DNA of 26,523 nucleotides from an uncultured Porphyromonadaceae bacterium (GCA_937892215.1 CALAVE010000038.1:1-26523); one strand, 5' to 3'; shown: positions 1 to 7,147, counted from the stretch's first letter. A program made the numbers and translations. Notes: generated by a model from the sequence alone, not told the origin.

Positions 1-146
1 TCAACGCCGCGCGCGACGCGCTGGTGCGCTTCGCCGCTTCGCGAGGCTTTGAGCCGGCCCGCTTCTTCCCGGTGATTTCGTCACTGCTGGGCGGTGGTGA
101 CGATGAAGACTTAAGCGACTTTGCCGATGATGACCTCACGCCTTAA
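1..146 (+). CDS. recX: Probable regulatory protein RecX, C-terminal end (partial)
   Basis: Only the last 47 codons are in the window; the frame starts at base 3 and the stop is TAA at 144-146. The visible end contains RFAASRGFEPARF, which fits the last three-helix repeat of RecX proteins (a 'RaLaSRGF' motif followed by a hydrophobic helix). RecX binds RecA filaments and modulates their activity. The tail after this helix is unusually acidic (GGGDDEDLSDFADDD). The downstream ComF-family gene overlaps this stop, so the two are translationally coupled. Identification rests on a short segment; another helical protein with a similar end cannot be excluded. Confidence 0.55.
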   Translation, partial: NAARDALVRFAASRGFEPARFFPVISSLLGGGDDEDLSDFADDDLTP

Positions 147-849
147 ATATCTGGCTAACGCGGTGCTTGACGTGTTCATGCCGCGTCTGTGTCCCGTGTG
201 CGGGGTGGCACTGATGGCCGACGAGCGGCATCTGTGCCGCAAATGTCTGGCCGAATTGCCGCGGACCGGGCTGCACTCCATCGATTTCAACGACATGGAG
301 CAACTCTTCGCCGGCAAAGTGCCGGTGGAGCACGCCACGGGATATTTCTGGTACGAGAAGGGGAGTGCCTACGCCGCCGTGATCCACGACATCAAGTATC
401 ACAACTGCCCCGATATGGGCACCTTTCTGGCCGAGAAAGCGGGTAAGGAGTTGGCGATGTGTGGTTTCTACGGCGATGTGGATGCCGTGGTGCCGGTGCC
501 GCTTCACCGCCACAAACTGGCTCAGCGCGGCTACAATCAGAGTCTGTTCATCGCCCGTGGGCTGGCTAAGGCGCTCGGTGTGCCGGTGCTCGATGCCGTG
601 AAAGCCGTGAGGGAGCACTCCACGCAGACACGCAAGTCGGCCGAGGAGCGCCTGCGCAATACTGAGGGGATGTATGCCGCGAACAGCAAGGTGATGAGCC
701 GTTTGCCGGCCGACGCGCATCTGATTATTGTGGACGATGTGGTTACCACCGGCGCCACGCTCATGGCCTGCGCCCGGGCTCTGCTGAGCGATTATCCCGG
801 CGTGAAAATCTCTTTGTTCACGCTGTCGGTGGCTCGCTTGGCCAACTGA
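127..849 (+). CDS. ComF family phosphoribosyltransferase-like protein
   Basis: A 240-residue protein with the usual ComF layout. An N-terminal zinc-finger-like cluster has Cys22, Cys25, Cys37 and Cys40 (CPVC and CRKC). A central segment VPVPLHRHKLAQRGYNQS is the family signature, and a type I phosphoribosyltransferase PRPP loop IIVDDVVTTGATL lies near the C terminus. Family members are linked to DNA uptake or DNA damage functions and possibly nucleotide metabolism; the biochemical role is not settled. The frame is open from TTG 121, but the ATG pair at 127/130 is the natural start. It overlaps the end of the RecX-like gene by about 20 bases, which suggests one transcript. It converges with the Crp-type gene on the other strand, 18 bases away. 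Confidence 0.9.
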   Translation: MMTSRLKYLANAVLDVFMPRLCPVCGVALMADERHLCRKCLAELPRTGLHSIDFNDMEQLFAGKVPVEHATGYFWYEKGSAYAAVIHDIKYHNCPDMGTFLAEKAGKELAMCGFYGDVDAVVPVPLHRHKLAQRGYNQSLFIARGLAKALGVPVLDAVKAVREHSTQTRKSAEERLRNTEGMYAANSKVMSRLPADAHLIIVDDVVTTGATLMACARALLSDYPGVKISLFTLSVARLAN

Positions 850-867
850 TGCCGGCGAAGAGCCTTT

Positions 868-1557
868 TTACTTGTTTCCGTGATTTATCAGGTTGCTCAC
901 CAGCTGCTTGCGGTCCAGTATGTGCAGTTCGCCACCGTCGTCGCGTGCCACTTCGATAGTTTCCAGTGCAGTTATGGCTTCGATAAACGCGTTGCGCCGC
1001 ATTCCCAGCAGCTTGCAGAAATCCTTCTGCTTATAGCGGATAGTGATGTCGGTGGAGCGGTGTCCTGTGAGCATAAACACAAGCACAGCCAGGCGTTGCC
1101 ATGGTTCGCCGCTCATCATGCGCTTGTATCCCATAGTGACTTTCTGGGCATTGCGTGAGAGATAGTTCATCATGTTCAGCAGGCATATCTTGTCGGTCTG
1201 CACGATGCTCACCACGTGTGTCTTGCTCAGCTGCATTATGCCGCACTCGGTCTTGGCCGTGAGCGAGAACGGATAAGACGTCTCGCGCCCGAACAGATAG
1301 TCCGGAGCCAGCACATCGGGAGCCGCGATGGTCTGCATCAGCGTAATGCCGCCATCGGCCAGCACTGTCTTTGCTTCGGTTTGGCCCGATACCACAAAGC
1401 GCAGGCATTCCGACGGCTCTCCGGCTTGAAATATGCTCTGTCCGGCCTTGAACTTAAGGAAATGGAACGGAACTTTCTCAATCAGTTCCATTATGCGCTC
1501 CTTACCGATTCCCTGAAACAGTGGGAGAGCCATGAGTTGTTCCGACATATTGTCCAT
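868..1557 (-). CDS. Crp/Fnr family transcriptional regulator
   Basis: A 229-residue protein with the Crp/Fnr layout: a cyclic-nucleotide-binding-type beta-barrel at about residues 12-125, a long linking helix, and a winged helix-turn-helix at about 172-215 (recognition region around KDFCKLLGMRRNAF). The barrel lacks an obvious cAMP phosphate-binding signature (no clear GE...R-S/T-A), so cAMP sensing should not be assumed. There is no N-terminal Cys cluster, so it is not an Fnr-type iron-sulfur sensor. It starts 14 bases after the stop of hisS on the same strand and is probably co-transcribed with it; no separate promoter was seen. Target genes cannot be read from the sequence. Confidence 0.88.
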   Translation of the reverse strand: MDNMSEQLMALPLFQGIGKERIMELIEKVPFHFLKFKAGQSIFQAGEPSECLRFVVSGQTEAKTVLADGGITLMQTIAAPDVLAPDYLFGRETSYPFSLTAKTECGIMQLSKTHVVSIVQTDKICLLNMMNYLSRNAQKVTMGYKRMMSGEPWQRLAVLVFMLTGHRSTDITIRYKQKDFCKLLGMRRNAFIEAITALETIEVARDDGGELHILDRKQLVSNLINHGNK

Positions 1558-1571
1558 TGCAGTACGGTGAT

Positions 1572-2933
1572 TTAACGGAGTTTTTCAATGATTTGCTCGG
1601 TGGTTAGCGAATGCTGCTCGCCACTGTTCATGTCCTTAACGGTGATGGTGCCGCTTTCCAGCTCCGCCTCGCCTATAATGGCCACATACGGGATGTGCTT
1701 GTCGTTGGCAAACCCCATCTGTTTCTTCATCTTGGTGGCGTCGGGATAGACCTCGGTGCGGATTCCGTGCTTACGCAGCTCCATGGCGCAGCGTAGCGAC
1801 TGTGCCGCTTCGCGCTCACCGAAGTTGATAAACATCAGCCGGGTGCCGGTTGTGGTTTCGGTGGGGTAGAGGTTCAGGGTGTTGAGCACGTCGTAGATGC
1901 GGTCGGCGCCGAAACTGATGCCAACGCCCGACAGGCCGTCAACGCCGAACACCCCCGTCAGGTTGTCGTATCGCCCACCGCCCGAGATGCTCCCCATCTC
2001 TGTGTCCAGAGCCTTCACCTCCAGAATGGTGCCGGTGTAGTAGTTGAGACCGCGTGCCAGCGAAACGTCGAGCGTAACGGCCGATTTCAGGCTAAGTGCA
2101 GCCACCTCTTTCAGCACGAACTCTATTTCCTCAATGCCCTTAATTCCGGTTTCGCTTGCGGCAAGCAGTGTGCGCAGCGTAGCCAGTTTCTCGGAGTTGG
2201 AGCCGGTGAGGGTGAGGAGCGGCTGCAGAGTGCCGATAGCGTCATCGCTGAGTCCGCGCTCACGCAGTTCATCGTTCACCTTCTCCAGACCTATCTTGTC
2301 CATCTTGTCGATGGCCACAGTAATGTCGGTAATCTTGTCTTCGGCACCTATAACCTCGGCTATTCCGCTGAGCACCTTGCGGTTGTTGAGATGAACCTCC
2401 ACATTCACGCCCAGACGCGAGAACACCTCGTTGATGATGCAAATCAGCTCCACCTCGCATAGCAGCGAGTCGGTGCCCACCACATCGGCGTCGCACTGGA
2501 AGAATTCGCGGTAGCGTCCGCGCTGTGGGCGGTCGGCACGCCACACCGGCTGAATCTGGTAGCGGCGGAACGGGAACTGGAGGTCGTTACGGTGCTGAAC
2601 CACATAGCGCGCAAACGGCACGGTGAGGTCGTAGCGCAGTCCTTTCTCGCTGATTTTGTTTGTGAGGTGCAGCGAGTCTTTCGCGGCAAGCAGTTCGTCG
2701 GGGGCGTCCTTCAGGTAGTCACCGCTGTTCAGAATTTTGAACAGGAGCTTGTCGCCCTCTTCGCCGTATTTGCCCATGAGCGTGCCTAGCGTTTCCATCG
2801 CAGGAGTCTCAATCTGCTCAAATCCGTAGAGCGTGAAAACGTCGCGGATAGTGTTGAAAATATAGTTGCGTCGCGCCATTTCTTGGGGCGAGAAATCTCT
2901 TGTTCCCTTGGGTATTGATGGTTTTTGTGCCAT
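1572..2933 (-). CDS. hisS: Histidyl-tRNA synthetase
   Basis: A 453-residue class II aminoacyl-tRNA synthetase that charges tRNA-His in the cytoplasm. Class II motif 2 lies around residues 121-146 (FRRYQIQPVWRADRPQ, then GRYREFFQCD). The two histidine-specific motifs are LARGLNYYTG (292-301) and SGGGRYDNL (317-325). Motif 3 is GVGISFGADRI (336-346), and an anticodon-binding domain follows from about 363. Length and domain order are normal. The start at 2933 gives the usual N terminus (KGTRDFSPQEMARRNYIF). A promoter-like element lies at 2967-2995. The Crp-type gene follows closely on the same strand. Confidence 0.98.
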   Translation of the reverse strand: MAQKPSIPKGTRDFSPQEMARRNYIFNTIRDVFTLYGFEQIETPAMETLGTLMGKYGEEGDKLLFKILNSGDYLKDAPDELLAAKDSLHLTNKISEKGLRYDLTVPFARYVVQHRNDLQFPFRRYQIQPVWRADRPQRGRYREFFQCDADVVGTDSLLCEVELICIINEVFSRLGVNVEVHLNNRKVLSGIAEVIGAEDKITDITVAIDKMDKIGLEKVNDELRERGLSDDAIGTLQPLLTLTGSNSEKLATLRTLLAASETGIKGIEEIEFVLKEVAALSLKSAVTLDVSLARGLNYYTGTILEVKALDTEMGSISGGGRYDNLTGVFGVDGLSGVGISFGADRIYDVLNTLNLYPTETTTGTRLMFINFGEREAAQSLRCAMELRKHGIRTEVYPDATKMKKQMGFANDKHIPYVAIIGEAELESGTITVKDMNSGEQHSLTTEQIIEKLR

Positions 2934-2966
2934 AACGTCTTATTGTTGAATAGTTAAAATAGACCA

Positions 2967-2995
2967 CAAAATTAACTAAAATTATTGGAACCAAA
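2967..2995 (-). promoter_or_regulatory. Likely hisS promoter (Bacteroidetes type)
   Basis: Read on the minus strand there is a -7 box TAATTTTG (2967-2974) with TTTG at 2992-2995. The 17-nt spacer is shorter than the usual 19-21, so the upstream element is less certain than the -7 box. The box lies 34 bases before the hisS start codon. Confidence 0.5.
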
Positions 2996-3101
2996 GCCCT
3001 TTCTGGGCCTAAACTTTTCAAAGTCTTGGTCAAAGTCGTCCGGCGGATGATGCCGCCACAGTTTGTCAACGTTAAAATTTTCTTAAAATTCGCTGAATAA
3101 T

Positions 3102-3133
3102 TTTGTCGATTTTGAAAATAATCTCTACTTTTG
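3102..3133 (+). promoter_or_regulatory. Promoter of the alanine-rich lipoprotein gene
   Basis: TTTG at 3102-3105, a 20-nt spacer and TACTTTTG at 3126-3133 match the Bacteroidetes TTTG-N19-21-TAnnTTTG consensus fully. Transcription would start near 3140, giving a leader of about 55 nt that is AT-rich just before the ATG at 3194. Confidence 0.8.
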
Positions 3134-3193
3134 GCACGTTATCTATAACAAGAAGAAACATTTGTTTATTAATTAATTAAAAATTAACAGATT

Positions 3194-3796
3194 ATGAAAA
3201 AGTTATTATTGATGGTTGTGGCAGTTGCCACTATTTCACTGGTTGCTTGCACCGGCAAGACTGAGGCTAACCAAGAGCAGGCCGATAGCACTGCTACCGA
3301 GCAGGTGGCTTTCGACGAGCAGGCATGTGTTGACGGTATCTCAAGCGAAATCGCTAACGTGCTCGAGACTAAGGACGCTACTAAGCTGCAGGAACTTCTG
3401 GATGCCGCTAAGGGTAAAGTTCAGGAACTTGCCGCTCAGAACCCCGAGCTTGCAAAGTCGCTTCTTGAGAAGATTCAGACTCTGCTCAACGAGAACAAGG
3501 AGAAACTGGCTGCTGTGATTCCGGGTTGGGATGCAATAGCAGAAAAGGCTGTGGCTCTGCCCGCAGGTCTGCTCGATGGCACTGCAGCTGCAGGTGAGGA
3601 ACTGAAGGACCAGGCTGTTGACGCAGCTAATGCCAAGGTTGAGGAAGTAAAGGACGCTGCCGCTGCTAAGGCTAACGAGGCTGTTGACGCTGCTAAGGCC
3701 GCTGCCGACGCTAAGGTGGAAGAGGCTAAGCAGAAGGCTAACGAGGCTGCTGACAAGGCTAAGGAAGCTGCAGCTAACAAACTTTTGGGCAAGTAA
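3194..3796 (+). CDS. Alanine-rich helical lipoprotein
   Basis: A 200-residue protein of unknown specific function. It begins with a lipoprotein signal peptide ending in LVAC, Cys19 being the lipidated residue. An acidic, Ser/Thr-rich linker and a helical middle follow. From about residue 134 to 198 comes a low-complexity stretch of Ala, Lys, Glu, Asp and Val (AKVEEVKDAAAAKANEAVDA and similar blocks) with no helix breakers. That is the pattern of a long amphipathic helix, as in LEA-like or apolipoprotein-like repeats. It is probably anchored to the outer membrane and may contact membrane or peptidoglycan. Its promoter matches the consensus, its codon choice is narrow (mostly GCT/GCC, AAG, GAG) and it has its own terminator, so a single, highly expressed transcript is likely. 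Confidence 0.85.
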   Translation: MKKLLLMVVAVATISLVACTGKTEANQEQADSTATEQVAFDEQACVDGISSEIANVLETKDATKLQELLDAAKGKVQELAAQNPELAKSLLEKIQTLLNENKEKLAAVIPGWDAIAEKAVALPAGLLDGTAAAGEELKDQAVDAANAKVEEVKDAAAAKANEAVDAAKAAADAKVEEAKQKANEAADKAKEAAANKLLGK

Positions 3797-3820
3797 TTTG
3801 CACCGAACTTAACTAACCAA

Positions 3821-3860
3821 AATAATGGCGCCGCTCATTGCGAGTAGCGCCATTATTTTA
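3821..3860. terminator. Bidirectional rho-independent terminator
   Basis: AATAATGGCGC (3821-3831) pairs with GCGCCATTATT (3847-3857); the loop can extend the stem with GCTC/GAGT. The arm ends give a T-rich tail on either strand. It sits between the convergent lipoprotein (+) and SDR (-) genes and can serve both. Confidence 0.85.
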
Positions 3861-3885
3861 CCCCTGAATGAACTCAGACAACAAC

Positions 3886-4650
3886 TCAGATAGCGGTGTA
3901 GCCGCCATCTACAATAATGTTCTGACCTGTAATCCACCTGGATGCGTCGCTAAGCAGAAACACGCATGCGTTAGCCACATCATCGGTCTGTCCAAGGCCA
4001 AGCAGGTGCTTTGCCTCAAGTGCTGCGCGGGCTTCCGGATTTTTCATATGAGGTAAGTCACGGTTGATAGGGGTCAGTATAGCTCCGGGTGATATGCAGT
4101 TGAAGCGGATTGCGCGACGGGCATATTCCGTGGCAAGTGAGCGAACGCCTGAGACAAGCGCCCCCTTAGTCATTGAGTAGAGCGACTTGCCGCGTTCTCC
4201 CCTTACACTCATCACCGATGACAGAAACACTATGCTGGCGCCTTCTTTCCTGACGTGGCCAATGTGGCAAATGTGGCGTGTGAGTTCAATAGCCGAGAGC
4301 ACGTTAACCTTAAAGAAATCGTCCATGATGGCATCATTCATAAGTTTCAGCGGCATTGTGGCGGAGATGCCGGCACAGTTCACTACTCCGTCGATGGGCC
4401 CGGTTGTTGCCACAATCCCTTTGACAATCCCGTTTAACTTGTTGAATTCGGTTAAATCAGCGGAAATCAGCTTGTGTCCATCGCCTTCCATTTCAGAAAG
4501 AGTCTCAGAAAGTCTCTGCTCATTTCGGGCAATCAGCACCACCCTGGCACCCATTTTGCTACAAGTTATGGCACATTGCCGGCCAATCCCCGACGACGCA
4601 CCGGTAACGACAATGGTTTTACCGATTAAAGAAAATGGGTTATAGCTCAT
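3886..4650 (-). CDS. SDR-family oxidoreductase, FabG-like (acyl cassette)
   Basis: A 254-residue classical short-chain dehydrogenase/reductase. The nucleotide-binding glycine motif is TGASSGIG (16-23) and the structural motif is NCAG (91-94). The catalytic residues are Ser144 or Ser145, Tyr158 and Lys162 (YSMTK), and the C-terminal signature is ITGQNIIVDGG. The closest functional model is 3-oxoacyl-ACP reductase (FabG), which reduces a 3-ketoacyl thioester with NAD(P)H. Its start overlaps the KAS III stop by four bases (ATGA), and the carrier protein gene lies further upstream. From this context it probably reduces the product of that synthase to a 3-hydroxyacyl-ACP, separately from the main fatty acid pathway. 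A sugar dehydrogenase role is possible but fits the neighbours less well. Confidence 0.9.
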   Translation of the reverse strand: MSYNPFSLIGKTIVVTGASSGIGRQCAITCSKMGARVVLIARNEQRLSETLSEMEGDGHKLISADLTEFNKLNGIVKGIVATTGPIDGVVNCAGISATMPLKLMNDAIMDDFFKVNVLSAIELTRHICHIGHVRKEGASIVFLSSVMSVRGERGKSLYSMTKGALVSGVRSLATEYARRAIRFNCISPGAILTPINRDLPHMKNPEARAALEAKHLLGLGQTDDVANACVFLLSDASRWITGQNIIVDGGYTAI

Positions 4651-5705
4651 ACTTCCACGATTTCACTGATTTTGCAATCAACAAATGGCACTATTCCTGT
4701 GGCCCAGCACATACCAACGCCAAATGCGCTAAGAAGCAGAGTCCTCTCACCAAAGAGGCTATTGCGCAACTCACTCACTATTGTCAGCGGCACCGAAACC
4801 GACGATGTGTTTCCGTATTTAGCGATAGTGGAAGGAATTTTAGCCGGATTAAGTTTCATCTTCTTTGCAATGTATGAGTTGATAAAATTGTTGGCCTGAT
4901 GAAAAACGAAATAGTGAATATCATCTGTGCCTATGTCGGCAAATTCAAGGGTCTGCTTGATGTTGCGGGGAATCTCGCGGATGACGAAATTAAACACATC
5001 GCCACCACGCATGTATCCCTGCTCATCACTCCTGATGTTACCATATTCATCCACAACCTTTTCCTTCAGCGTTTCAATGCTGCTTGGGTGGCGATAACCA
5101 CCACCGGGAATCATAATCAAGTCGCCGCGAGAGCCGTCGCTATTAAGTGAAAAATAGCTTATGCCGAATTTGGGGTCTCGCTCTATAAGAGCCGCCACGC
5201 CGGCATCACCAAAGATGAATGCGCTGCGACGATCTTTGGGCGAATACACCTTTGACCGAGTCTCGCCATCGAGTAACAGCGCCTTGCGGATGCCGCCACT
5301 CTGCATCATCCCGTAGATGACCGAGAGGCCATAGCAGAATGCGGCACATCCCAAATTGATGTCAAAAGCGGTGCAAGTCTGTGGCAACCCCAGTCGGTGT
5401 TGCAATAGAATAGACGTGGCCGGCATTCGGTAGTCGGGCGTCTGTGAAATAAAGACCAAAAGGTCTATTTCGTTCCGGTCAACGGCGTTGTCGGTTAACA
5501 ATTTCTCGGCTGCGGCATAGCAGAGGTCGCTTGAGCAAGTATCTGCATCGGCAAACCGACGCTCATAGACGCCAATCTTATCCACAACCTCTTTCACCTG
5601 CTCTGCAGGGAAATACTGCGTGTATTCGTAGTTGTTGATAATGGTGTGGGGCACAGCCGCCGCCATGGCAGTGATTCCCACACCCTCGTACTTAAGCATT
5701 GCCAT
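4647..5705 (-). CDS. 3-oxoacyl-ACP synthase III (KAS III/FabH-like)
   Basis: A 352-residue thiolase-fold condensing enzyme. The catalytic triad of the KAS III family is visible: Cys120 in INLGCAAF, His269 in FHQAN and Asn299 in YGNTSS. The C-terminal GVGMCWATGI matches the family's usual glycine-rich ending. KAS III joins an acyl-CoA, usually acetyl-CoA, to malonyl-ACP to give a 3-ketoacyl-ACP. Here it sits between a private carrier protein (6 bases upstream) and a ketoreductase (4-base overlap downstream). That is typical of a specialised acyl-building set rather than the housekeeping fabH, which normally lies with plsX and rpmF. The AFDINLGC context resembles the KAS III-like enzymes of surface-polysaccharide loci. 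Substrate chain length cannot be read. Confidence 0.92.
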   Translation of the reverse strand: MAMLKYEGVGITAMAAAVPHTIINNYEYTQYFPAEQVKEVVDKIGVYERRFADADTCSSDLCYAAAEKLLTDNAVDRNEIDLLVFISQTPDYRMPATSILLQHRLGLPQTCTAFDINLGCAAFCYGLSVIYGMMQSGGIRKALLLDGETRSKVYSPKDRRSAFIFGDAGVAALIERDPKFGISYFSLNSDGSRGDLIMIPGGGYRHPSSIETLKEKVVDEYGNIRSDEQGYMRGGDVFNFVIREIPRNIKQTLEFADIGTDDIHYFVFHQANNFINSYIAKKMKLNPAKIPSTIAKYGNTSSVSVPLTIVSELRNSLFGERTLLLSAFGVGMCWATGIVPFVDCKISEIVEV

Positions 5706-5711
5706 AGGCGA

Positions 5712-5936
5712 CTATTTGTTAGCCAAATTAAACAAGTCGCCTACAGTGACGCATTTCTTTATGTCTGCGTCACCAATCTGTTTCCCGAACTCCTCGTCAT
5801 AGAACGCTATCAGTAGCATTACCGATAAGCTACTCCATTCGTCCAGTTCTCTGAAATTTGTGGATTCATTTAAGATGTTCGCATCTTCAACTTCAATGGC
5901 CTCGGCCAATTTCTCGATAAATTCTTTTAATTCCAT
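5712..5936 (-). CDS. Acyl carrier protein (dedicated, variant SSL site)
   Basis: A 74-residue acidic helical protein of ACP size. Helix 1 is ELKEFIEKLAEAIEV. The attachment region reads LDEWSSLSVMLLIAF, so Ser36 stands where the phosphopantetheine serine of the usual DSL motif would be and the Asp before it is replaced by Ser. A WSSL variant is common in carrier proteins of polysaccharide and secondary-metabolite clusters. It should carry acyl groups as thioesters between the KAS III-like synthase, the SDR and the acyltransferase of the same operon. The KAS III gene starts 6 bases after its stop. The gene immediately upstream is the broken ATP-grasp remnant. Confidence 0.85.
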   Translation of the reverse strand: MELKEFIEKLAEAIEVEDANILNESTNFRELDEWSSLSVMLLIAFYDEEFGKQIGDADIKKCVTVGDLFNLANK

Positions 5937-5949
5937 AATTCTATAAATT

Positions 5950-6084
5950 TTATTGATTTAGATTTTTAAGAAAATCCTCTTTGAGTCCTCTTTTGCTCGG
6001 TATTTGGCATACGAACTGGCCCCAGTTTCCTTCTATGAGCACCCATCCATAATCTGTCAGAGCAAAGTCCCAACCGATAATCGG
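5950..6084 (-). pseudogene. C-terminal remnant of a sugar-transfer-associated ATP-grasp protein
   Basis: Directly after the stop of the acyltransferase gene, and in the same frame, the minus strand encodes a further 44 residues ending in TAA at 5950-5952. They contain GWDFALTDYGWVLIEGN followed by WGQFVCQIPS. This fits the last catalytic strand and metal-binding E-G-N of ATP-grasp enzymes of the kind found in polysaccharide clusters, where 'GWD.A.T..G..LIEGN' comes close to the C terminus. No start codon and no ATP-binding N-terminal domain are present. I read it as the tail of a gene whose first roughly 250-300 codons were deleted, the join lying at or near the acyltransferase stop. A 44-residue translated extension is unlikely because TAA separates it. 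Confidence 0.65.
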
Positions 6085-6720
6085 TTATTTATTAAGTCTC
6101 TTGGCGGGATTTCCTGTTACGGTGGTTCCGGCCTTCACTCTCCTGATTACAAAACTACAAGCACCCACCACGGCATTTTCCTCAACCACTACATTGTGGC
6201 TCAGTACAGCCGAGGTGTGAATCATCGCGCCATCTTTGATTTCCACACCGCCAACGCAAGTGCAGTGAGTGTCGATTCTAACATAATCGCCCACTACGCA
6301 GTCGTGAGCAACGCAAGCGTAGGCTTGGACCAAGCAGTTGCAGCCCACTTTGGCATCGGCGCCTATTGTGGCAAATTCACAGATAATGCTACCGTCACCT
6401 ATGACGGCATTACTTCTGACAACCGCTCGCTGATGTATTAGTGGTATGAATTTGGCACCGCGCTTTTTCAACGAATCACACACGAGCCGATTAATTCGAG
6501 TGTTGCCGATTGAACTTACAAACACGTCGTCGGGTTGTGGGCGGTAATCCTTAATGGTCCCGAGCAGGGCGGGGTAGTTGCTAAAGCCATCGAGTGCCTT
6601 GAGGTTGTCGTCGATAAAACCTTTGATGTCGAAATCGGACCCATACCCGATGCACTCCTTGGCCAAACTGTAAACAGTTCGGCCCATTCCGCCTGAAGCT
6701 ACGATAATAAGATGTTTCAT
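6085..6720 (-). CDS. NeuD/PglD-family sugar O/N-acyltransferase
   Basis: A 211-residue protein with the NeuD/PglD layout. An N-terminal Rossmann-like domain (KHLIIVASGGMGRTVYSLA, about 1-95) binds the sugar nucleotide. A left-handed beta-helix of hexapeptide repeats (about 97-205) ends in GNPAKRL and binds acyl-CoA or acyl-ACP. His139 in VAHDC fits the catalytic base of the family. The frame stays open to 6759, but the start at 6720 (MKHLIIV) is the family's normal beginning. Relatives acetylate UDP-4-amino sugars or sialic acids. With an ACP, KAS III and SDR downstream, this one may transfer a 3-hydroxyacyl group instead. It is the first gene of the cassette and is preceded by a long, structured, gene-free leader. 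Confidence 0.88.
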   Translation of the reverse strand: MKHLIIVASGGMGRTVYSLAKECIGYGSDFDIKGFIDDNLKALDGFSNYPALLGTIKDYRPQPDDVFVSSIGNTRINRLVCDSLKKRGAKFIPLIHQRAVVRSNAVIGDGSIICEFATIGADAKVGCNCLVQAYACVAHDCVVGDYVRIDTHCTCVGGVEIKDGAMIHTSAVLSHNVVVEENAVVGACSFVIRRVKAGTTVTGNPAKRLNK

Positions 6721-7147
6721 AACGTCTCTCTTGTGTAGTGTGGCTTGCCTAATGCCCACGGCAAGCGTTAATAATCAAATGATTGGTTGTAACCACACAA
6801 AAGAAAAGCGGGGCATCCTGCTTCTGCTTGTTGTCACATTAGGCCCTGCGAAAAGCCCCACAAATAACAAACAGACAATGACACCCACGCCGTTGGTGAT
6901 ATTTCACTTCCCTTAAGCGTGCCGAGGCTAAGAAAGCCTCCGCACGCCACGGGGCCGATAATATACCTTACCCGTAGTGCCTACTGCTGCAATGCCTTTG
7001 ATTTGGGTTATTGAGTTTTCGCAGGTTCAATGTGACCAAATGACAAAGCGTTAGCAAACACTTTTCAGAAATGTAGTGCATTCTCCCACCCGCTATCCGC
7101 TTCATATCGAACTCTTAACGTTACACGGCGTGGTATTGAATGCGTGG
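6721..7147 (-). ncRNA. Long structured leader or small RNA region, no coding gene
   Basis: There is no convincing gene between the acyltransferase (start 6720) and the rplI terminator. The minus-strand promoter at 7148-7179 would produce about 420 nt of untranslated RNA. Hairpins visible in it are GCGTGC-C-GAGGCT against AGCCTC-C-GCACGC (6917-6947, twelve pairs around one C-C mismatch), GTGA/TCAC (6896-6907) and GCTTGCC/GGCAAGC (6743-6766) close to the start codon. A 37-codon ORF (6968-7081, beginning MHYISEKC) lies inside but has no recognisable features. The region could be a cis-acting leader, as is common before Bacteroidales polysaccharide genes, or a separate small RNA. I could not match it to a known RNA family by eye. 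Confidence 0.4.
6917..6947. repeat. Strong inverted repeat in the leader of the acyl cassette
   Basis: Arms GCGTGC C GAGGCT (6917-6929) and AGCCTC C GCACGC (6935-6947) enclose a 5-nt loop. There are 12 pairs with one symmetrical C-C mismatch on the plus strand, or G-G in the minus-strand RNA. No T-run follows on either side, so it is not a standard terminator. An RNA structural element in the leader is more likely. Confidence 0.7.

Noticed and set aside
136..720. A 194-codon minus-strand ORF across the ComF-family gene
   Set aside because: Low-complexity His/Arg composition and no domains; it is the shadow of a strongly supported gene.
6004..6441. A plus-strand ORF over the acyltransferase and the ATP-grasp remnant
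   Set aside because: Its start lies in the remnant and the rest is antisense to the hexapeptide repeats; no independent support.
6968..7081. A 37-codon ORF (MHYISEKC...) in the leader of the acyl cassette
   Set aside because: No domain, signal or codon bias; kept only as a note inside the leader entry because a leader peptide cannot be excluded.
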